A DNA stretch of 64,000 nucleotides from Streptomyces sp. CGMCC 4.7035 (GCF_031583065.1 NZ_CP134053.1:2604001-2668000), one strand, 5' to 3'; counted from the stretch's first letter, positions 34,856-43,183 are shown. Notes: generated from the letters alone by a model not told the origin. Made by a program: numbers and translations.

Positions 34856-35170
34856 GCGCACCACCTTGTCAGCACTGTCCAGTCATTCAGGACAATCCGT
34901 CCAGAGAGATTGGACGACCGTAGCTGTGTGCTTGACCTCAGGCAATCGGCCGCCACGCACCAATCACGACCGAGCGGTACGAGAAACGGCAGGTGGGAGG
35001 GTTCGGCCAGCACGACGCACGCATTCCGGTTGTTTGTGAGTGCCACCCGATGGAGTGACTGACGCCCGTACGGCCCGCGATCACGGCCACCGTGGACCAC
35101 TTGGCTGGGGGCCGCGTCGCTCCGGACCGGCCGGGCGCCTCATCGGCGTCGTCAGAGCGTGCCGGCGCCG
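34856..35170. other. Intergenic region upstream of the DUF4956-VTC-PAP2 operon
   Basis: These 315 bp contain the operon promoter, with GTCC and GGAC half-sites around 34909-34916. Minus-strand frames crossing 34938-35100 have no ribosome site and no recognisable family. I see no gene. Confidence 0.4.
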
Positions 35171-37261
35171 TCACCCCCGGGACGCGTGCCGGCCGCTCCG
35201 CCGTCGGCCGCGCCCGCGCAGCACCGCCGGGATCACCAGCCCGACGGCCAGCGCCACCCCCAGCGCGTACGGCGGCCACCACGAGAGCGGGCCGCCGTCC
35301 GCCGCGTTCGTGGTGTGTGGTTCGTCCGCCGCGCCGGACGGTGACGCGATGCCTTGCTTCGGTGAGGCGCTTGCGCCGGCCGCGGTCAGGACGACGTCGT
35401 TGCCGTCACCGCCCCGGTAACTGATCCGGTACGTGGTGTGGGCGAGTTTCAGCTCGGCTCCCTCGCGCAGCCCCTTGAACGTACCCGTGGTCTTCGCGCG
35501 GCCGGTGTGGTCGAGCACGGTGATCTCGCGTGCGGGGGAGGTCCCGGCGGCTGCCAGGTCGAGTTCCCCGGCCAGCCTGACGCTGCCCGCCACCTTCAAC
35601 GGCTTGTCCTGCAGGACGAGTTCGCCCGGGGCGAGCTGTGTGTAGTCACCGGTGACCGTGAGCGGGCCCGCGACGTCGCCCGCGTTCGTCACCGAACCCA
35701 GCACCGTTCCCTTGCCGGTGAGCGTGGTCGTCACCCGCAGGCCGGTCTTCCGTGCGTCCAGGCGCGCACCGGTCGAGGTGATCCGGATCGCCGTGCTCCG
35801 GGACAGCGAAACCCCCGGGCCCAGCGCGAGCGTGCCCTTGGCGACCGTCGTCGTTCCGGTGTACGTCACCGGCGCGATCAGCGTCGAGGTCGCGGCCCCC
35901 GCCTGGGTGAGCGATCCGCTGCCGCTGATCCGGGACAGGGCCAGCGCCTTGCGCGCGTTGTTCAGTACCAGTGAGCCGTGGTTGACGACTTTGTAGAGGT
36001 CGCCCTTGGTGTAGAGCCCGCCGTCGCCGGACTTGCCGCTGCCCAGTCGCAGCACGGCACCCTTCTCGACGGTCGTCGAGCCGTTGTAGTACTGGACGGC
36101 GGCGAAGGTGACGTCGTTGCCCTTCGTCCCCTTGATGACGATGTCCCCGGCGCCGGGCGCGGCCAGCGTGTCGTGGAATTTGCCGCCGCCGATGGGGGCG
36201 CCCAGCGTCACCGGGCCGTTGTAGTCGAACGTGAGCAGTGAACGGGAGCGGGCGGCCAGCAGGTTGATGTAGACGGTCTCGGCGGTGCCCGGCATGAAGA
36301 TCTTGTTCGTGGTGCCGTCGCCCCACTGGACGTCGGCGCCCTTGATGTTGGTGCCGCGCTTGTTGACGTTCTTCCGCGCGGGCGTCCAGTTCAGGGCGGG
36401 GTCGCTGAGGGACGGGTTGCTGTCGCCGCCCTGGTTCGACCAGCTGTACTGCCCGGTCAGGATGACCTTGCCGCCGGGGCGGGACTGGACGTTGATGTCA
36501 CTGCCGTACTCGCGCTGGTAGAAGTCCATGCCCATGGTGACGGTCCGGCCCAGCGGGGTGTCGACGGTCCAGGTGCCCTGGTTGAGGACCTTGCGGACGT
36601 TCGGCAGCGACGTGGCGTACTCCGGCCGTCCGGCGTTGAGTTGCGTGCCGTTGTCGATCGTCCCGGAGAAGGTGTGGGTGCCCGACAGGTCCCAGGTGCC
36701 CCAGAGGAACCGTGGCTGCGTGATCAGGCCGGAGCCGCTGATGTTGCCCAGGTTGTAGGCGCTCTTCAGGGAGAGCCGCAGCGTGCCGTCGACCCGGATG
36801 TTGTCCTGGTTGAGCCGGAACGCCGGAGTGTTGTACGGGAAGTGGCCGATCAGTCCTGTCGTACCGCCGTTGCCGTACTGAAGGGTCGCGCCGCGCTCGA
36901 CCGTGACCGCGGGCGCGTCCGGGTTGGTCACGGTGACGTACGGGTGGTTGCCGCCGAGCGTCCGCACGGCCTGACCCTGGCGGGACCTGGGCAGCGTGAA
37001 GTCGCTGTCCTTCGTGAGGATCAGGGTGCCGCTACCGCGCACGGTGAGCGTGCCCTCGCCGCGGAACACCCCGGCGTACGTCGTCGTCCCGGCCGGCACG
37101 GTGACCACCGTGTCCCCGGTGAGTGTCACGTCCCGGTTCGCGAGGACGTCGGCGGTGACGTCCCGGGCCGCGGCGTAGGAAGGGGCGGCGGAGGTCAGGA
37201 GGGCCGCGACCGCCGCGAGGGCTCCGGTGGCCGCTGCTGTCTTGTGGATATGGCTGCGCAC
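35171..37261 (-). CDS. Large surface protein with beta-helix and autotransporter-type repeats
   Basis: A 696-residue protein with a signal peptide (cleavage near SYAAA, residue 31), a long right-handed beta-helix-like body rich in short repeats (for example LTVRGSGTLILTKDS, GTTTVAKGTLALGPG, KGTVLGSVTNAGDVAGPLTV), and a single C-terminal transmembrane helix (YALGVALAVGLVIPAVL) with a basic tail. The body ends with YRISYRGGDGNDVVLT, which resembles the passenger repeat of Gram-negative autotransporters. There is no LPxTG sortase signal, so it is anchored in the membrane by its C-terminal helix. Likely role is adhesion or polysaccharide binding; function unproved. Confidence 0.8.
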   Translation of the reverse strand: MRSHIHKTAAATGALAAVAALLTSAAPSYAAARDVTADVLANRDVTLTGDTVVTVPAGTTTYAGVFRGEGTLTVRGSGTLILTKDSDFTLPRSRQGQAVRTLGGNHPYVTVTNPDAPAVTVERGATLQYGNGGTTGLIGHFPYNTPAFRLNQDNIRVDGTLRLSLKSAYNLGNISGSGLITQPRFLWGTWDLSGTHTFSGTIDNGTQLNAGRPEYATSLPNVRKVLNQGTWTVDTPLGRTVTMGMDFYQREYGSDINVQSRPGGKVILTGQYSWSNQGGDSNPSLSDPALNWTPARKNVNKRGTNIKGADVQWGDGTTNKIFMPGTAETVYINLLAARSRSLLTFDYNGPVTLGAPIGGGKFHDTLAAPGAGDIVIKGTKGNDVTFAAVQYYNGSTTVEKGAVLRLGSGKSGDGGLYTKGDLYKVVNHGSLVLNNARKALALSRISGSGSLTQAGAATSTLIAPVTYTGTTTVAKGTLALGPGVSLSRSTAIRITSTGARLDARKTGLRVTTTLTGKGTVLGSVTNAGDVAGPLTVTGDYTQLAPGELVLQDKPLKVAGSVRLAGELDLAAAGTSPAREITVLDHTGRAKTTGTFKGLREGAELKLAHTTYRISYRGGDGNDVVLTAAGASASPKQGIASPSGAADEPHTTNAADGGPLSWWPPYALGVALAVGLVIPAVLRGRGRRRSGRHASRG

Positions 37262-37306
37262 GTCATCGGAGACGCTTCTGTCCGGTGGCCGATAACAGAA
37301 AATCGC

Positions 37307-37900
37307 TCACCGCTCGGTGGCGGCCGACCGCGGCACCCGGGTGGCCAGCCGCAGCAGCTCGTTCACGGACCACTGGTCGTACGCGTGCTCGCCGTACCTG
37401 GCGGCCACGACGCGGCCGTCGGGCGCGATCAGGAAGTCGCCGGGGAGGCCGAGGCGGCCGCCGGGCTGCCTGGCCGCCGGAGCGTGCTCGCGGCCCCGGG
37501 CGAGCTCCCGCGAGCCGCGCAGGATCGCCAGGACGATCGGCCCCCAGGCGCGCGGGCTGAGCAGTGCCCGGGGAGAGGACTCCACACCGAACTCCGCGTA
37601 CAGCCGCTTGCCGGGGTCGGCGATCACGGCGAACGGGAAGTCGGCCGTGTGCCGTGCGAGTTCCTCGGCCGGCGAGTGGAAGACCACGACCTCTCGGACG
37701 CCGGCCGCCTCGATCTCCGTGTGCCGCTGAACCACTGAACGCAGGTGCAGGTTGCAGACCGGGCAGCCGGCGAAGCGACGGAACTGGAGGTGGATCAGAC
37801 GGTCCGGGTCGGGAACGGCGACCGGGCCTCCGAAGACGGGTTCGAGGCTGCGCGCGGCGACGGTGGTGCCGGGCTTGATCGGCCTGCGGGGCATGGGCAT
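37307..37900 (-). CDS. AhpC/TSA-like redoxin-domain protein
   Basis: A 197-residue thioredoxin-fold protein with a CPVC motif (GCPVCNLHLRS, about residues 45-55), the strand VVVFHSPAEEL and the C-terminal GDFLIAPDGRVVAARYGEH. It belongs to the peroxiredoxin-like group and may detoxify peroxides or repair disulfides in the cytoplasm. ATG 37900 follows GAAGGGGA. It is divergent from a TetR-type gene with 72 bp between starts, filled by two palindromes, so the TetR protein very likely represses it. Confidence 0.88.
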   Translation of the reverse strand: MPMPRRPIKPGTTVAARSLEPVFGGPVAVPDPDRLIHLQFRRFAGCPVCNLHLRSVVQRHTEIEAAGVREVVVFHSPAEELARHTADFPFAVIADPGKRLYAEFGVESSPRALLSPRAWGPIVLAILRGSRELARGREHAPAARQPGGRLGLPGDFLIAPDGRVVAARYGEHAYDQWSVNELLRLATRVPRSAATER

Positions 37901-37915
37901 GAGTGATCCCCTTCG

Positions 37916-37936
37916 TAGGCGTATCGTGTACGCCTA
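37916..37936. promoter_or_regulatory. TetR-type operator 1
   Basis: TAGGCGTA (37916-37923) and TACGCCTA (37929-37936) form a perfect 8-bp inverted repeat with a 5-bp spacer, placed between the divergent redoxin and TetR genes. Confidence 0.75.
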
Positions 37937-37938
37937 TC

Positions 37939-37963
37939 CAGCGTAGGCGTATGCCGTACGCTG
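37939..37963. promoter_or_regulatory. TetR-type operator 2
   Basis: CAGCGTA (37939-37945) and TACGCTG (37957-37963) form a perfect 7-bp inverted repeat with an 11-bp spacer. It also repeats the GTAGGCGTAT core of operator 1 in its centre, 10 bp before the TetR start. Confidence 0.65.
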
Positions 37964-37972
37964 TCAACCGCC

Positions 37973-38587
37973 ATGCCGCGTCCCCGCTCCCTCACCCCGG
38001 ATCAGCTCGCCTCCGCCGCCCTCGCCGTCATCGACCGCGACGGGCTCATCGGGCTGTCGATGCGCGCCGTTGCCAAGGAGCTCGGCATGAGCACCATGGG
38101 GATCTACCGGTATGTGCGGGACCGCGAGGAACTCGAACAACTCGTCGTCGAGCTCGTGCTGAACGCCGTCGACGCGGAACCGCCGGCGTCCGGCGCGCCC
38201 TGGCGCGAGCGGATCGAGATCATGGCGCGACGCCTGCGCGACGCCGTCGGCGCCCACCCGGCGGTCGTCCCCCTGACACTGGTGCACCGGCACCGGTCAG
38301 CAGGCGCGATGCGCTGGTCGGAAACCGTGCTGGCCCTCCTCACCGAGGCGGGTGTCGAGGGCGAGCGGCGGGTCGTCGCACTGCGCGCCCTGCTCGCCTA
38401 TGTCGTCGGGGCGATCCAGCAGGAACACCTCGGGCCGCTGTCCGGTGAAGGCACGGTCGCCATCACCGAACTGCCGGCGGCCGAGTTCCCGTACATGACG
38501 GAGACTGCCCGGTGTGCCCGGAACGTGAGCGCCGACCGGGAGTTCTTCGACGGGCTCGCGCTGGTACTGCGAGGCCTGGACGTCTGA
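37973..38587 (+). CDS. TetR-family regulator
   Basis: A 204-residue repressor. The N-terminal HTH spans LASAALAVIDRDGLIGLSMR and VAKELGMSTMGIYRYVRDRE. The C-terminal half is of the tetracycline-repressor type (MARRLRDAVGAHPAVVPLTL, then ALRALLAYVVGAIQQEH). No ribosome site precedes ATG 37973, so it may be translated from a leaderless mRNA. Two palindromes lie in the divergent region with the redoxin gene. Its last codons and stop form the first unit of a 25-bp tandem repeat. Confidence 0.93.
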   Translation: MPRPRSLTPDQLASAALAVIDRDGLIGLSMRAVAKELGMSTMGIYRYVRDREELEQLVVELVLNAVDAEPPASGAPWRERIEIMARRLRDAVGAHPAVVPLTLVHRHRSAGAMRWSETVLALLTEAGVEGERRVVALRALLAYVVGAIQQEHLGPLSGEGTVAITELPAAEFPYMTETARCARNVSADREFFDGLALVLRGLDV

Positions 38588-38675
38588 ACCGCTCGTGGCT
38601 CTGGACGCCTGAACCGCTCACGGGCCTGGATGTCTGAACCGCTCGTGGCCCTGGATGTCTGAACCGCTCGCTGTC
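38576..38675. repeat. 25-bp tandem repeat, four copies, overlapping the TetR gene end
   Basis: Copies start at 38576, 38601, 38626 and 38651 with the unit CTGGATGTCTGAACCGCTCG plus TGGCC, differing at one to four positions. The first copy encodes the final Leu-Asp-Val and stop of the TetR protein, so the array looks like an amplification of the gene's 3' end. Confidence 0.9.
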
Positions 38676-38736
38676 GGAATGTGTTTGTCCCGCCCGACCC
38701 GTTGACCTCCTCGTAACACGCCCTTACCTTTTCGGC

Positions 38737-38772
38737 GTTCGTAATTGCAGAATCTTGTTCGATATTGCGAAC
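38737..38772. promoter_or_regulatory. Candidate operator pair upstream of the GH43 operon
   Basis: GTTCGATATTGCGAAC (38757-38772) is an imperfect palindrome ending 39 bp before the first GH43 start. GTTCGTAATTGCAGAA (38737-38752) is a weaker copy placed exactly 20 bp earlier, on the same helix face. The stronger copy matches the perfect palindrome before the sugar-binding-protein gene (55888-55903) at 13 of 16 positions. Confidence 0.6.
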
Positions 38773-38811
38773 TCCTGAGTGTCTCGTATCCCCCCGCGAG
38801 AGGCAGTCCGC

Positions 38812-39888
38812 ATGAGCCGCGATGACGACCTGCCCGAAGTTCCCAGCCGCAGACGGATGCTGAAGGGCGCCCTGGCCGCGGGCGCCCTGGCGGCGGCCGC
38901 CCCTGGAATCGCCCACGCCGCCCCGAGCCGGAAGGCAGACCCGTACGTGAACCCGCTCGTCCGCAACCGGGCCGACCCCCACATTCACCGCCACACCGAC
39001 GGCCACTACTACTTCACGGCCACCGCCCCCGAGTACGACCGCATCATCCTGCGCCGCTCCCGCACCCTGGGCGGCCTGGCCACCGCCGCCGAGTCGGTCA
39101 TCTGGACCAAGCACGCGAGCGGCGTCATGGGCGCGCACATCTGGGCGCCGGAGATCCACCGCATCGGCGGCAAGTGGTACATCTACTTCGCCTCCGCGCC
39201 GGCAGAGAGTGTGTGGGACATCCGCATCTGGGTCCTGGAGAACGCCAACCCCGATCCCTTCAAGGGGAGATGGACCGAACGGGGCCAGATCAGGACCGCC
39301 TGGGAGACCTTCTCCCTCGACGCCACCACCTTCACCCACCGCGGCACCCGCTACCTCGCCTGGGCCCAGCACGAGCCCGGCATGGACAACAACACCGCGA
39401 TCTGGCTGTCGGAGATGGCGAACCCATGGACGCTGACGGGACCTCAGGTGCGCCTGTCCACACCTGAATACGACTGGGAGTGCGTCGGCTACAAGGTCAA
39501 CGAAGGGCCTTCGGTCATCGCCCGCAACGGCCGCCTTTTCATGTCGTACTCGGCCAGCGCCACCGACTGGCACTACTGCCTCGGCCTGCTGACCGTCGAC
39601 GCGGACGCCGACCTCATGGACCCCGCCAACTGGTCCAAGTCCCCGACCCCGGTCTTCACCAGCAACGACACCACGAAGCAGTACGGCCCCGGCCACAACT
39701 GCTTCACGGTCGCCGAGGACGGCCACACCGATGTCCTCGTCTACCACGCCCGTCAGTACAAGGAGATCACCGGCGACCCCCTGAACGACCCCAACCGTCA
39801 CACCCGCATCCAGAAGCTCGGCTGGAGACCGGACGGAACCCCGGACTTCGGCATCCCGGTCGCCGACACCGTGAAGGAGAGTGCGTGA
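38812..39888 (+). CDS. Secreted GH43 glycosidase (Tat signal)
   Basis: A 358-residue enzyme with a twin-arginine signal (SRRRMLKGALAAGALAAAA, cleavage near AHAA). The five-bladed propeller catalytic residues can be placed: Asp55 in NRADPHIH as general base, Asp170 in FSLDATTF as pKa modulator, Glu231 in KVNEGPSV as acid. GH43 enzymes of this type are mostly alpha-L-arabinofuranosidases or beta-xylosidases. ATG 38812 follows GAGAGGCAG. The next GH43 gene overlaps by four bases, so both enzymes are produced together; removal of arabinose from arabinogalactan side chains would fit the partner. Confidence 0.92.
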   Translation: MSRDDDLPEVPSRRRMLKGALAAGALAAAAPGIAHAAPSRKADPYVNPLVRNRADPHIHRHTDGHYYFTATAPEYDRIILRRSRTLGGLATAAESVIWTKHASGVMGAHIWAPEIHRIGGKWYIYFASAPAESVWDIRIWVLENANPDPFKGRWTERGQIRTAWETFSLDATTFTHRGTRYLAWAQHEPGMDNNTAIWLSEMANPWTLTGPQVRLSTPEYDWECVGYKVNEGPSVIARNGRLFMSYSASATDWHYCLGLLTVDADADLMDPANWSKSPTPVFTSNDTTKQYGPGHNCFTVAEDGHTDVLVYHARQYKEITGDPLNDPNRHTRIQKLGWRPDGTPDFGIPVADTVKESA

Positions 39889-41300
39889 CAATGAGACGCG
39901 CGTACGCGATCCTGCTGGCCCTCGGTCTGGCCCTGATCGGCGCCCTCGCCACCGCCGGTCCCGCCCAGGCCGCGCCCCAGACCATCACCAACGGCACGCA
40001 GTTCACGGACACGGCCGGCAACCTCGTGCAGGCGCACGGCGGCGGCGTCATCAAGGTCGGCGGCTACTACTACTGGTTCGGCGAGGACCGCAACGCCGAC
40101 AACACCTTCAAGTACGTGGACGCCTACCGCTCCACGGACCTGAAGAACTGGGAGTTCCGCAACCACGTTCTGACCCAGTCGAGCGCCACCGAGCTGGCCA
40201 CCGCCAACATCGAGCGGCCCAAGGTCATGTACAACGCCTCCACAGGCAAGTTCGTGATGTGGATGCACAAGGAGAACGGCTCCGACTACAGCGAGGCGCG
40301 CGCCGCCGTCGCCGTCTCGGACACGGTCGACGGGAACTACACCTACCAGGGCAGCTTCCGCCCGCTGGGCCAGTACATGTCCCGGGACATCACCGTCTTC
40401 GTCGACACCGACGGCACCGGCTACATGGCCTCGGCCGCCAACGAGAACTACGACCTGCACATCTACAAGCTCACCGCCGACTACACCGGCATCGACAGCC
40501 TGGCCGCCAACCCCTGGCCCGGCGGCCACCGCGAGGCCCCGGCCCTGTTCAAGCGGGGCGGCGTGTACTTCATGCTGACCTCGGCCGCGACCGGCTGGAA
40601 CCCCAACCAGCAGCAGTACGCCACCGCCACCAGCCTCGCCGGGCCCTGGACGTCCATGGCGAACATCGGCGACTCCACGGCGTACAACTCCCAGACGGCG
40701 TACGTCCTCCCGGTCCAGGGCACCTCGGGCACCTCGTACCTCTATCTGGGCGACCGCTGGGGCAACTCCTTCGGCGGGACGGTCAACGACTCGCGGTACG
40801 TGTGGCTGCCGCTGACCTTCCCGACCTCGACCTCGATGTCCATGTCCTGGTACCCGGAGATCACGATCGACACCGCCGCCGGGACGATCAGCGGCACGAG
40901 CGCCACGTACAACACCCTGATCGCCCGGCACAGCTCCAAGTGCGCCGACGTGCCGAGCCAGTCGATCCGGCAGGGCGTCGCGATCAGCCAGTACACCTGC
41001 AACGGCGGCGCCAACCAGAAGTGGTGGTTCAAGTCCGTCGGCAGCGGCTACTACGAGCTGATGGGCCGCGGCAGTTCGCTGTGTCTACAGGAGAACGCGA
41101 GCACCGTGACCCAGGAGAACTGCACCGGCGCCACCACCCAGCAGTGGTCGGTCGTGACGTCCGGCTCCTACGTGAACCTCAAGTCCCGGGCGAGCGGCGA
41201 GTGCCTGGACGTGTCCGGTGCGTCCACCGCCAACTCCGCCGCGATCATTACCTACACCTGCAACGGAGGCACCAACCAGCAGTGGACGCGCGGAACATGA
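39885..41300 (+). CDS. GH43 exo-beta-1,3-galactanase-like enzyme with CBM13
   Basis: A 471-residue secreted enzyme: signal peptide to about residue 30, a GH43 domain to about 340, and a C-terminal ricin-type CBM13 with three QxW-like repeats (NQKW, TQQW, NQQW). The N-terminal QAHGGGVIKVGGYYYWFGED is the landmark of subfamily 24 exo-beta-1,3-galactanases, which also carry a CBM13 in S. avermitilis. Glu217 (GGHREAPAL) is the likely acid, and the canonical base Asp is absent as in that subfamily. GTG 39885 overlaps the upstream stop (GTGA) with AAGGAG five bases before; ATG 39891 is an alternative. It would release galactose from the arabinogalactan backbone. Confidence 0.92.
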   Translation: MTMRRAYAILLALGLALIGALATAGPAQAAPQTITNGTQFTDTAGNLVQAHGGGVIKVGGYYYWFGEDRNADNTFKYVDAYRSTDLKNWEFRNHVLTQSSATELATANIERPKVMYNASTGKFVMWMHKENGSDYSEARAAVAVSDTVDGNYTYQGSFRPLGQYMSRDITVFVDTDGTGYMASAANENYDLHIYKLTADYTGIDSLAANPWPGGHREAPALFKRGGVYFMLTSAATGWNPNQQQYATATSLAGPWTSMANIGDSTAYNSQTAYVLPVQGTSGTSYLYLGDRWGNSFGGTVNDSRYVWLPLTFPTSTSMSMSWYPEITIDTAAGTISGTSATYNTLIARHSSKCADVPSQSIRQGVAISQYTCNGGANQKWWFKSVGSGYYELMGRGSSLCLQENASTVTQENCTGATTQQWSVVTSGSYVNLKSRASGECLDVSGASTANSAAIITYTCNGGTNQQWTRGT

Positions 41301-41312
41301 CCGGCGACCGGG

Positions 41313-41474
41313 TCAGGTCAGCAGATCGATCGCGTCGATCGACGTGCCCGCGCTGAGATAGCCCGTCGTCCCCGAGCCGCTCACCACGTTGATCTTCAGC
41401 ACGTTGTACTGGCTGGTGTCCGTGCGCCAGGCACTGGCCGGAACGCTATAGGTCACCTTCTCGGCCGTGAAGGA
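41313..41474 (-). pseudogene. C-terminal remnant of a rhamnogalacturonan lyase-like gene
   Basis: The minus-strand reading KVTYSVPASAWRTDTSQYNV followed by VVSGSGTTGYLSAGTSIDAI ends with a normal stop. It matches the final carbohydrate-binding-like beta-sandwich of PL4-type rhamnogalacturonan lyases (VPASAL...VVSGS..GYLS pattern). Nothing upstream in the frame belongs to the family: at about 41470 the sequence switches into an unrelated gene on the other strand. Only about 50 residues remain. The exact junction is approximate. Confidence 0.6.
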
Positions 41475-42057
41475 CTCCGGCTGGGGCCAGCAGCTGCCGC
41501 AGTACCTCCGCACGGGACTCGCCGTCGCCAACTACGCCGATTCCGGGGAGAGCACGGTCACCTATCTGGCCGACCCGCGGCTGTGGGCGACGGTTCAGCC
41601 GCTGATCCGCCCGCACGACCTGGTCCTCGTCCAACTAGCCCACAACGACAAGCACACCGACGAGGTGACGTACCGGACAAACCTGGAGACCCTGGTCGCG
41701 GGCGTCCGTGAGAAGGGTGGTGAACCGGTGCTTGTGACACCGATTGTCCGCCGTTGGTTCAATGCGGACGGTACGCTCGACAACAACACCGCGCTGCTGG
41801 TGAACGGTCTCGGCGTGGACCACCCGGCGGTGATCCGCTCGGTGGCTGCCGCCGAGCACGTCCCGTTGATCGACCTGACGGCCAAGACCAAGGCGCTCGT
41901 GGAGTCGCTGGGCGTCGAGGGCTCCAAGTCGATCTACCTCTACAACGAGAAGCGGGACAACACCCACACGTCCGTCCACGGCGCGACGGTGTACGCGGGT
42001 CTGGTGCGCGACGCACTCGTAGCGCAAGATCTGATACCGGAGGGTCGCTCACGTTAG
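41467..42057 (+). pseudogene. 5'-truncated rhamnogalacturonan acetylesterase-like SGNH hydrolase
   Basis: The frame encodes GWGQQLPQYLRTGLAVANYA, then VQLAHNDKHTDE (block III, Asn) and DNTHTSVHGA (block V, Asp-x2-His), the pattern of RGAE-type SGNH esterases that act on pectin. The family's signal peptide and block I GDST with the nucleophile Ser should precede GWGQ by about 30 residues but are missing. The frame starts abruptly at the junction with the oppositely oriented lyase remnant. Without the Ser block the product cannot be an active esterase. Confidence 0.75.
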
Positions 42058-42120
42058 CCGCGGGCCCCTCCGCAAGCGCGGGGAGAACGCGTCAGGCGTG
42101 CGCCCCCGCCCGCACAAGCC

Positions 42121-42156
42121 CCTGGGGCGTCCCGACCGGAACCGGGGCGCCCCAGG
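42121..42156. terminator. Hairpin between converging remnants
   Basis: CCTGGGGCG (42121-42129) pairs with CGCCCCAGG (42148-42156) over 9 bp with an 18-nt loop. It is followed by TTGT on the plus strand. It fits a terminator for the truncated esterase gene, or a bidirectional one. Confidence 0.55.
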
Positions 42157-42183
42157 TTGTGACTCAAGGCTACGACCGGGGCC

Positions 42184-42477
42184 TCACGGGGTGAGGCGGG
42201 CGATCTTCAGCGTCGTCGTGGTCGGGGACGAGCCGGTCAGGGCGGTCGCGTACGACGGGGTGACCGGGGCGTAGGCCCACGTCAGGGTGGAGTCCTTCAG
42301 CACGGCGATGTCACCGGTAATGCGGGCCTGGACCACCTTGTCCGCGCCCTGGAACTTGCCGTTCCAGTCGATCAGCCGCAGGTGCGTGCCCGTGAAGGTA
42401 CCCGTGCACGTGCCGCTCGCGCACTTCGCGTTCTTCAGGGACTCCCAGGAGACGAGCAGCTTCACACTTCGGTCCAC
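42184..42477 (-). CDS. Hypothetical protein, probably a 5'-truncated fragment
   Basis: A 97-residue frame with coding-like composition (WESLKNAKCASGTCTGTFTG, HLRLIDWNGKFQGADKV, TLKIARLTP) and two cysteines that could form a small disulfide loop. It begins at a GTG within an 11-bp direct repeat (CACACTTCGGT at 42463 and 42475) and lacks a signal peptide although the body looks secreted. I recognise no family. It may be the C-terminus of a larger extracellular protein lost by recombination at the repeat. Confidence 0.45.
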   Translation of the reverse strand: MDRSVKLLVSWESLKNAKCASGTCTGTFTGTHLRLIDWNGKFQGADKVVQARITGDIAVLKDSTLTWAYAPVTPSYATALTGSSPTTTTLKIARLTP

Positions 42478-42567
42478 ACTTCGGTGGGCACCGTCGGGCC
42501 CGCCCGGCCATTGGTCGCGAGGGGCGGTCAGGGGTTGCGGCGGGCGGCCATTGACGTTTTCGCCGGG

Positions 42568-43140
42568 TCAGTTCGCCCGGGGCCAGTGCTCCAGCAGCAC
42601 GTGCAACGCATCGATGGCGCGGTCCCAGGACGTCTCCACGTCGCGGGGGGCGCCGAAGCCGCCGGTTGCTTCGAGGGCGCAGTAGCCGTGGAACGTGCTG
42701 CGCAGCAGGCGTACGGCGTCGGTGAGGTCGGGTTCGTCGAGGCCGTAGGCGCGGAGCACGCCGTAGGTGATCTCGGCGGTGCGGCGGAAGGCGGGGGAGT
42801 CGACGACGAGGGACTGGTCGATACGGATCTGGGTGGCCGCGTACCGCCCCGGGTGCCGGTGCGCGTACTCCCGGTACGCGCCCGCGAAGGCGGCCAGCGC
42901 GTCCTTCCCGGCGCGGCCGGCGACCGCTGCCGCGATCAGGTCGATCATCTCGCCGCCGGCGAGCAGGGCCATACGGGTGCGCAGGTCCTGGAGGTTCCTG
43001 ACGTGCGAGTACAGGCTCGCGTCCTTCACCCCGAAGTGCCGCGCCAGCCCGGACAGCGTGACGTTGTCGAAACCGACCTCGTCCGCGAGGTCGGCGGCGG
43101 CCTCGACGAGCCGGGCGGCCGTCAGTCCGGCACGGGCCAT
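42568..43140 (-). CDS. TetR-family regulator with WHG-type C-terminus
   Basis: A 190-residue regulator. The HTH is LVEAAADLADEVGFDNVTLS then LARHFGVKDASLYSHVRNLQ. The C-terminal domain (AFAGAYREYAHRHPGRYAAT, TFHGYCALEATGGFG) matches the TetR_C WHG group. ATG 43140 has a palindrome about 28 bp upstream that may be its operator. The divergent neighbour is an AraC-type regulator, so the target may be elsewhere. Confidence 0.92.
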   Translation of the reverse strand: MARAGLTAARLVEAAADLADEVGFDNVTLSGLARHFGVKDASLYSHVRNLQDLRTRMALLAGGEMIDLIAAAVAGRAGKDALAAFAGAYREYAHRHPGRYAATQIRIDQSLVVDSPAFRRTAEITYGVLRAYGLDEPDLTDAVRLLRSTFHGYCALEATGGFGAPRDVETSWDRAIDALHVLLEHWPRAN

Positions 43141-43167
43141 GGGGCCACCTCTCTGGAGCTGGTCTCT

Positions 43168-43183
43168 CTAGGTTCGATCCTAG
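43168..43183. promoter_or_regulatory. Candidate TetR operator
   Basis: CTAGG (43168-43172) and CCTAG (43179-43183) flank TTCGAT, 28 bp upstream of the TetR start. It looks superficially like a tRNA T-arm but no acceptor or anticodon arms are present. Confidence 0.5.

Noticed and set aside
42184..42477. An intact small secreted protein
   Set aside because: The frame lacks a signal peptide and starts in a direct repeat; a truncated fragment is more likely, though this cannot be settled here.
43168..43183. Possible tRNA T-arm (GGTTCGATCC)
   Set aside because: No acceptor, D or anticodon arms surround it; the palindrome fits an operator better.
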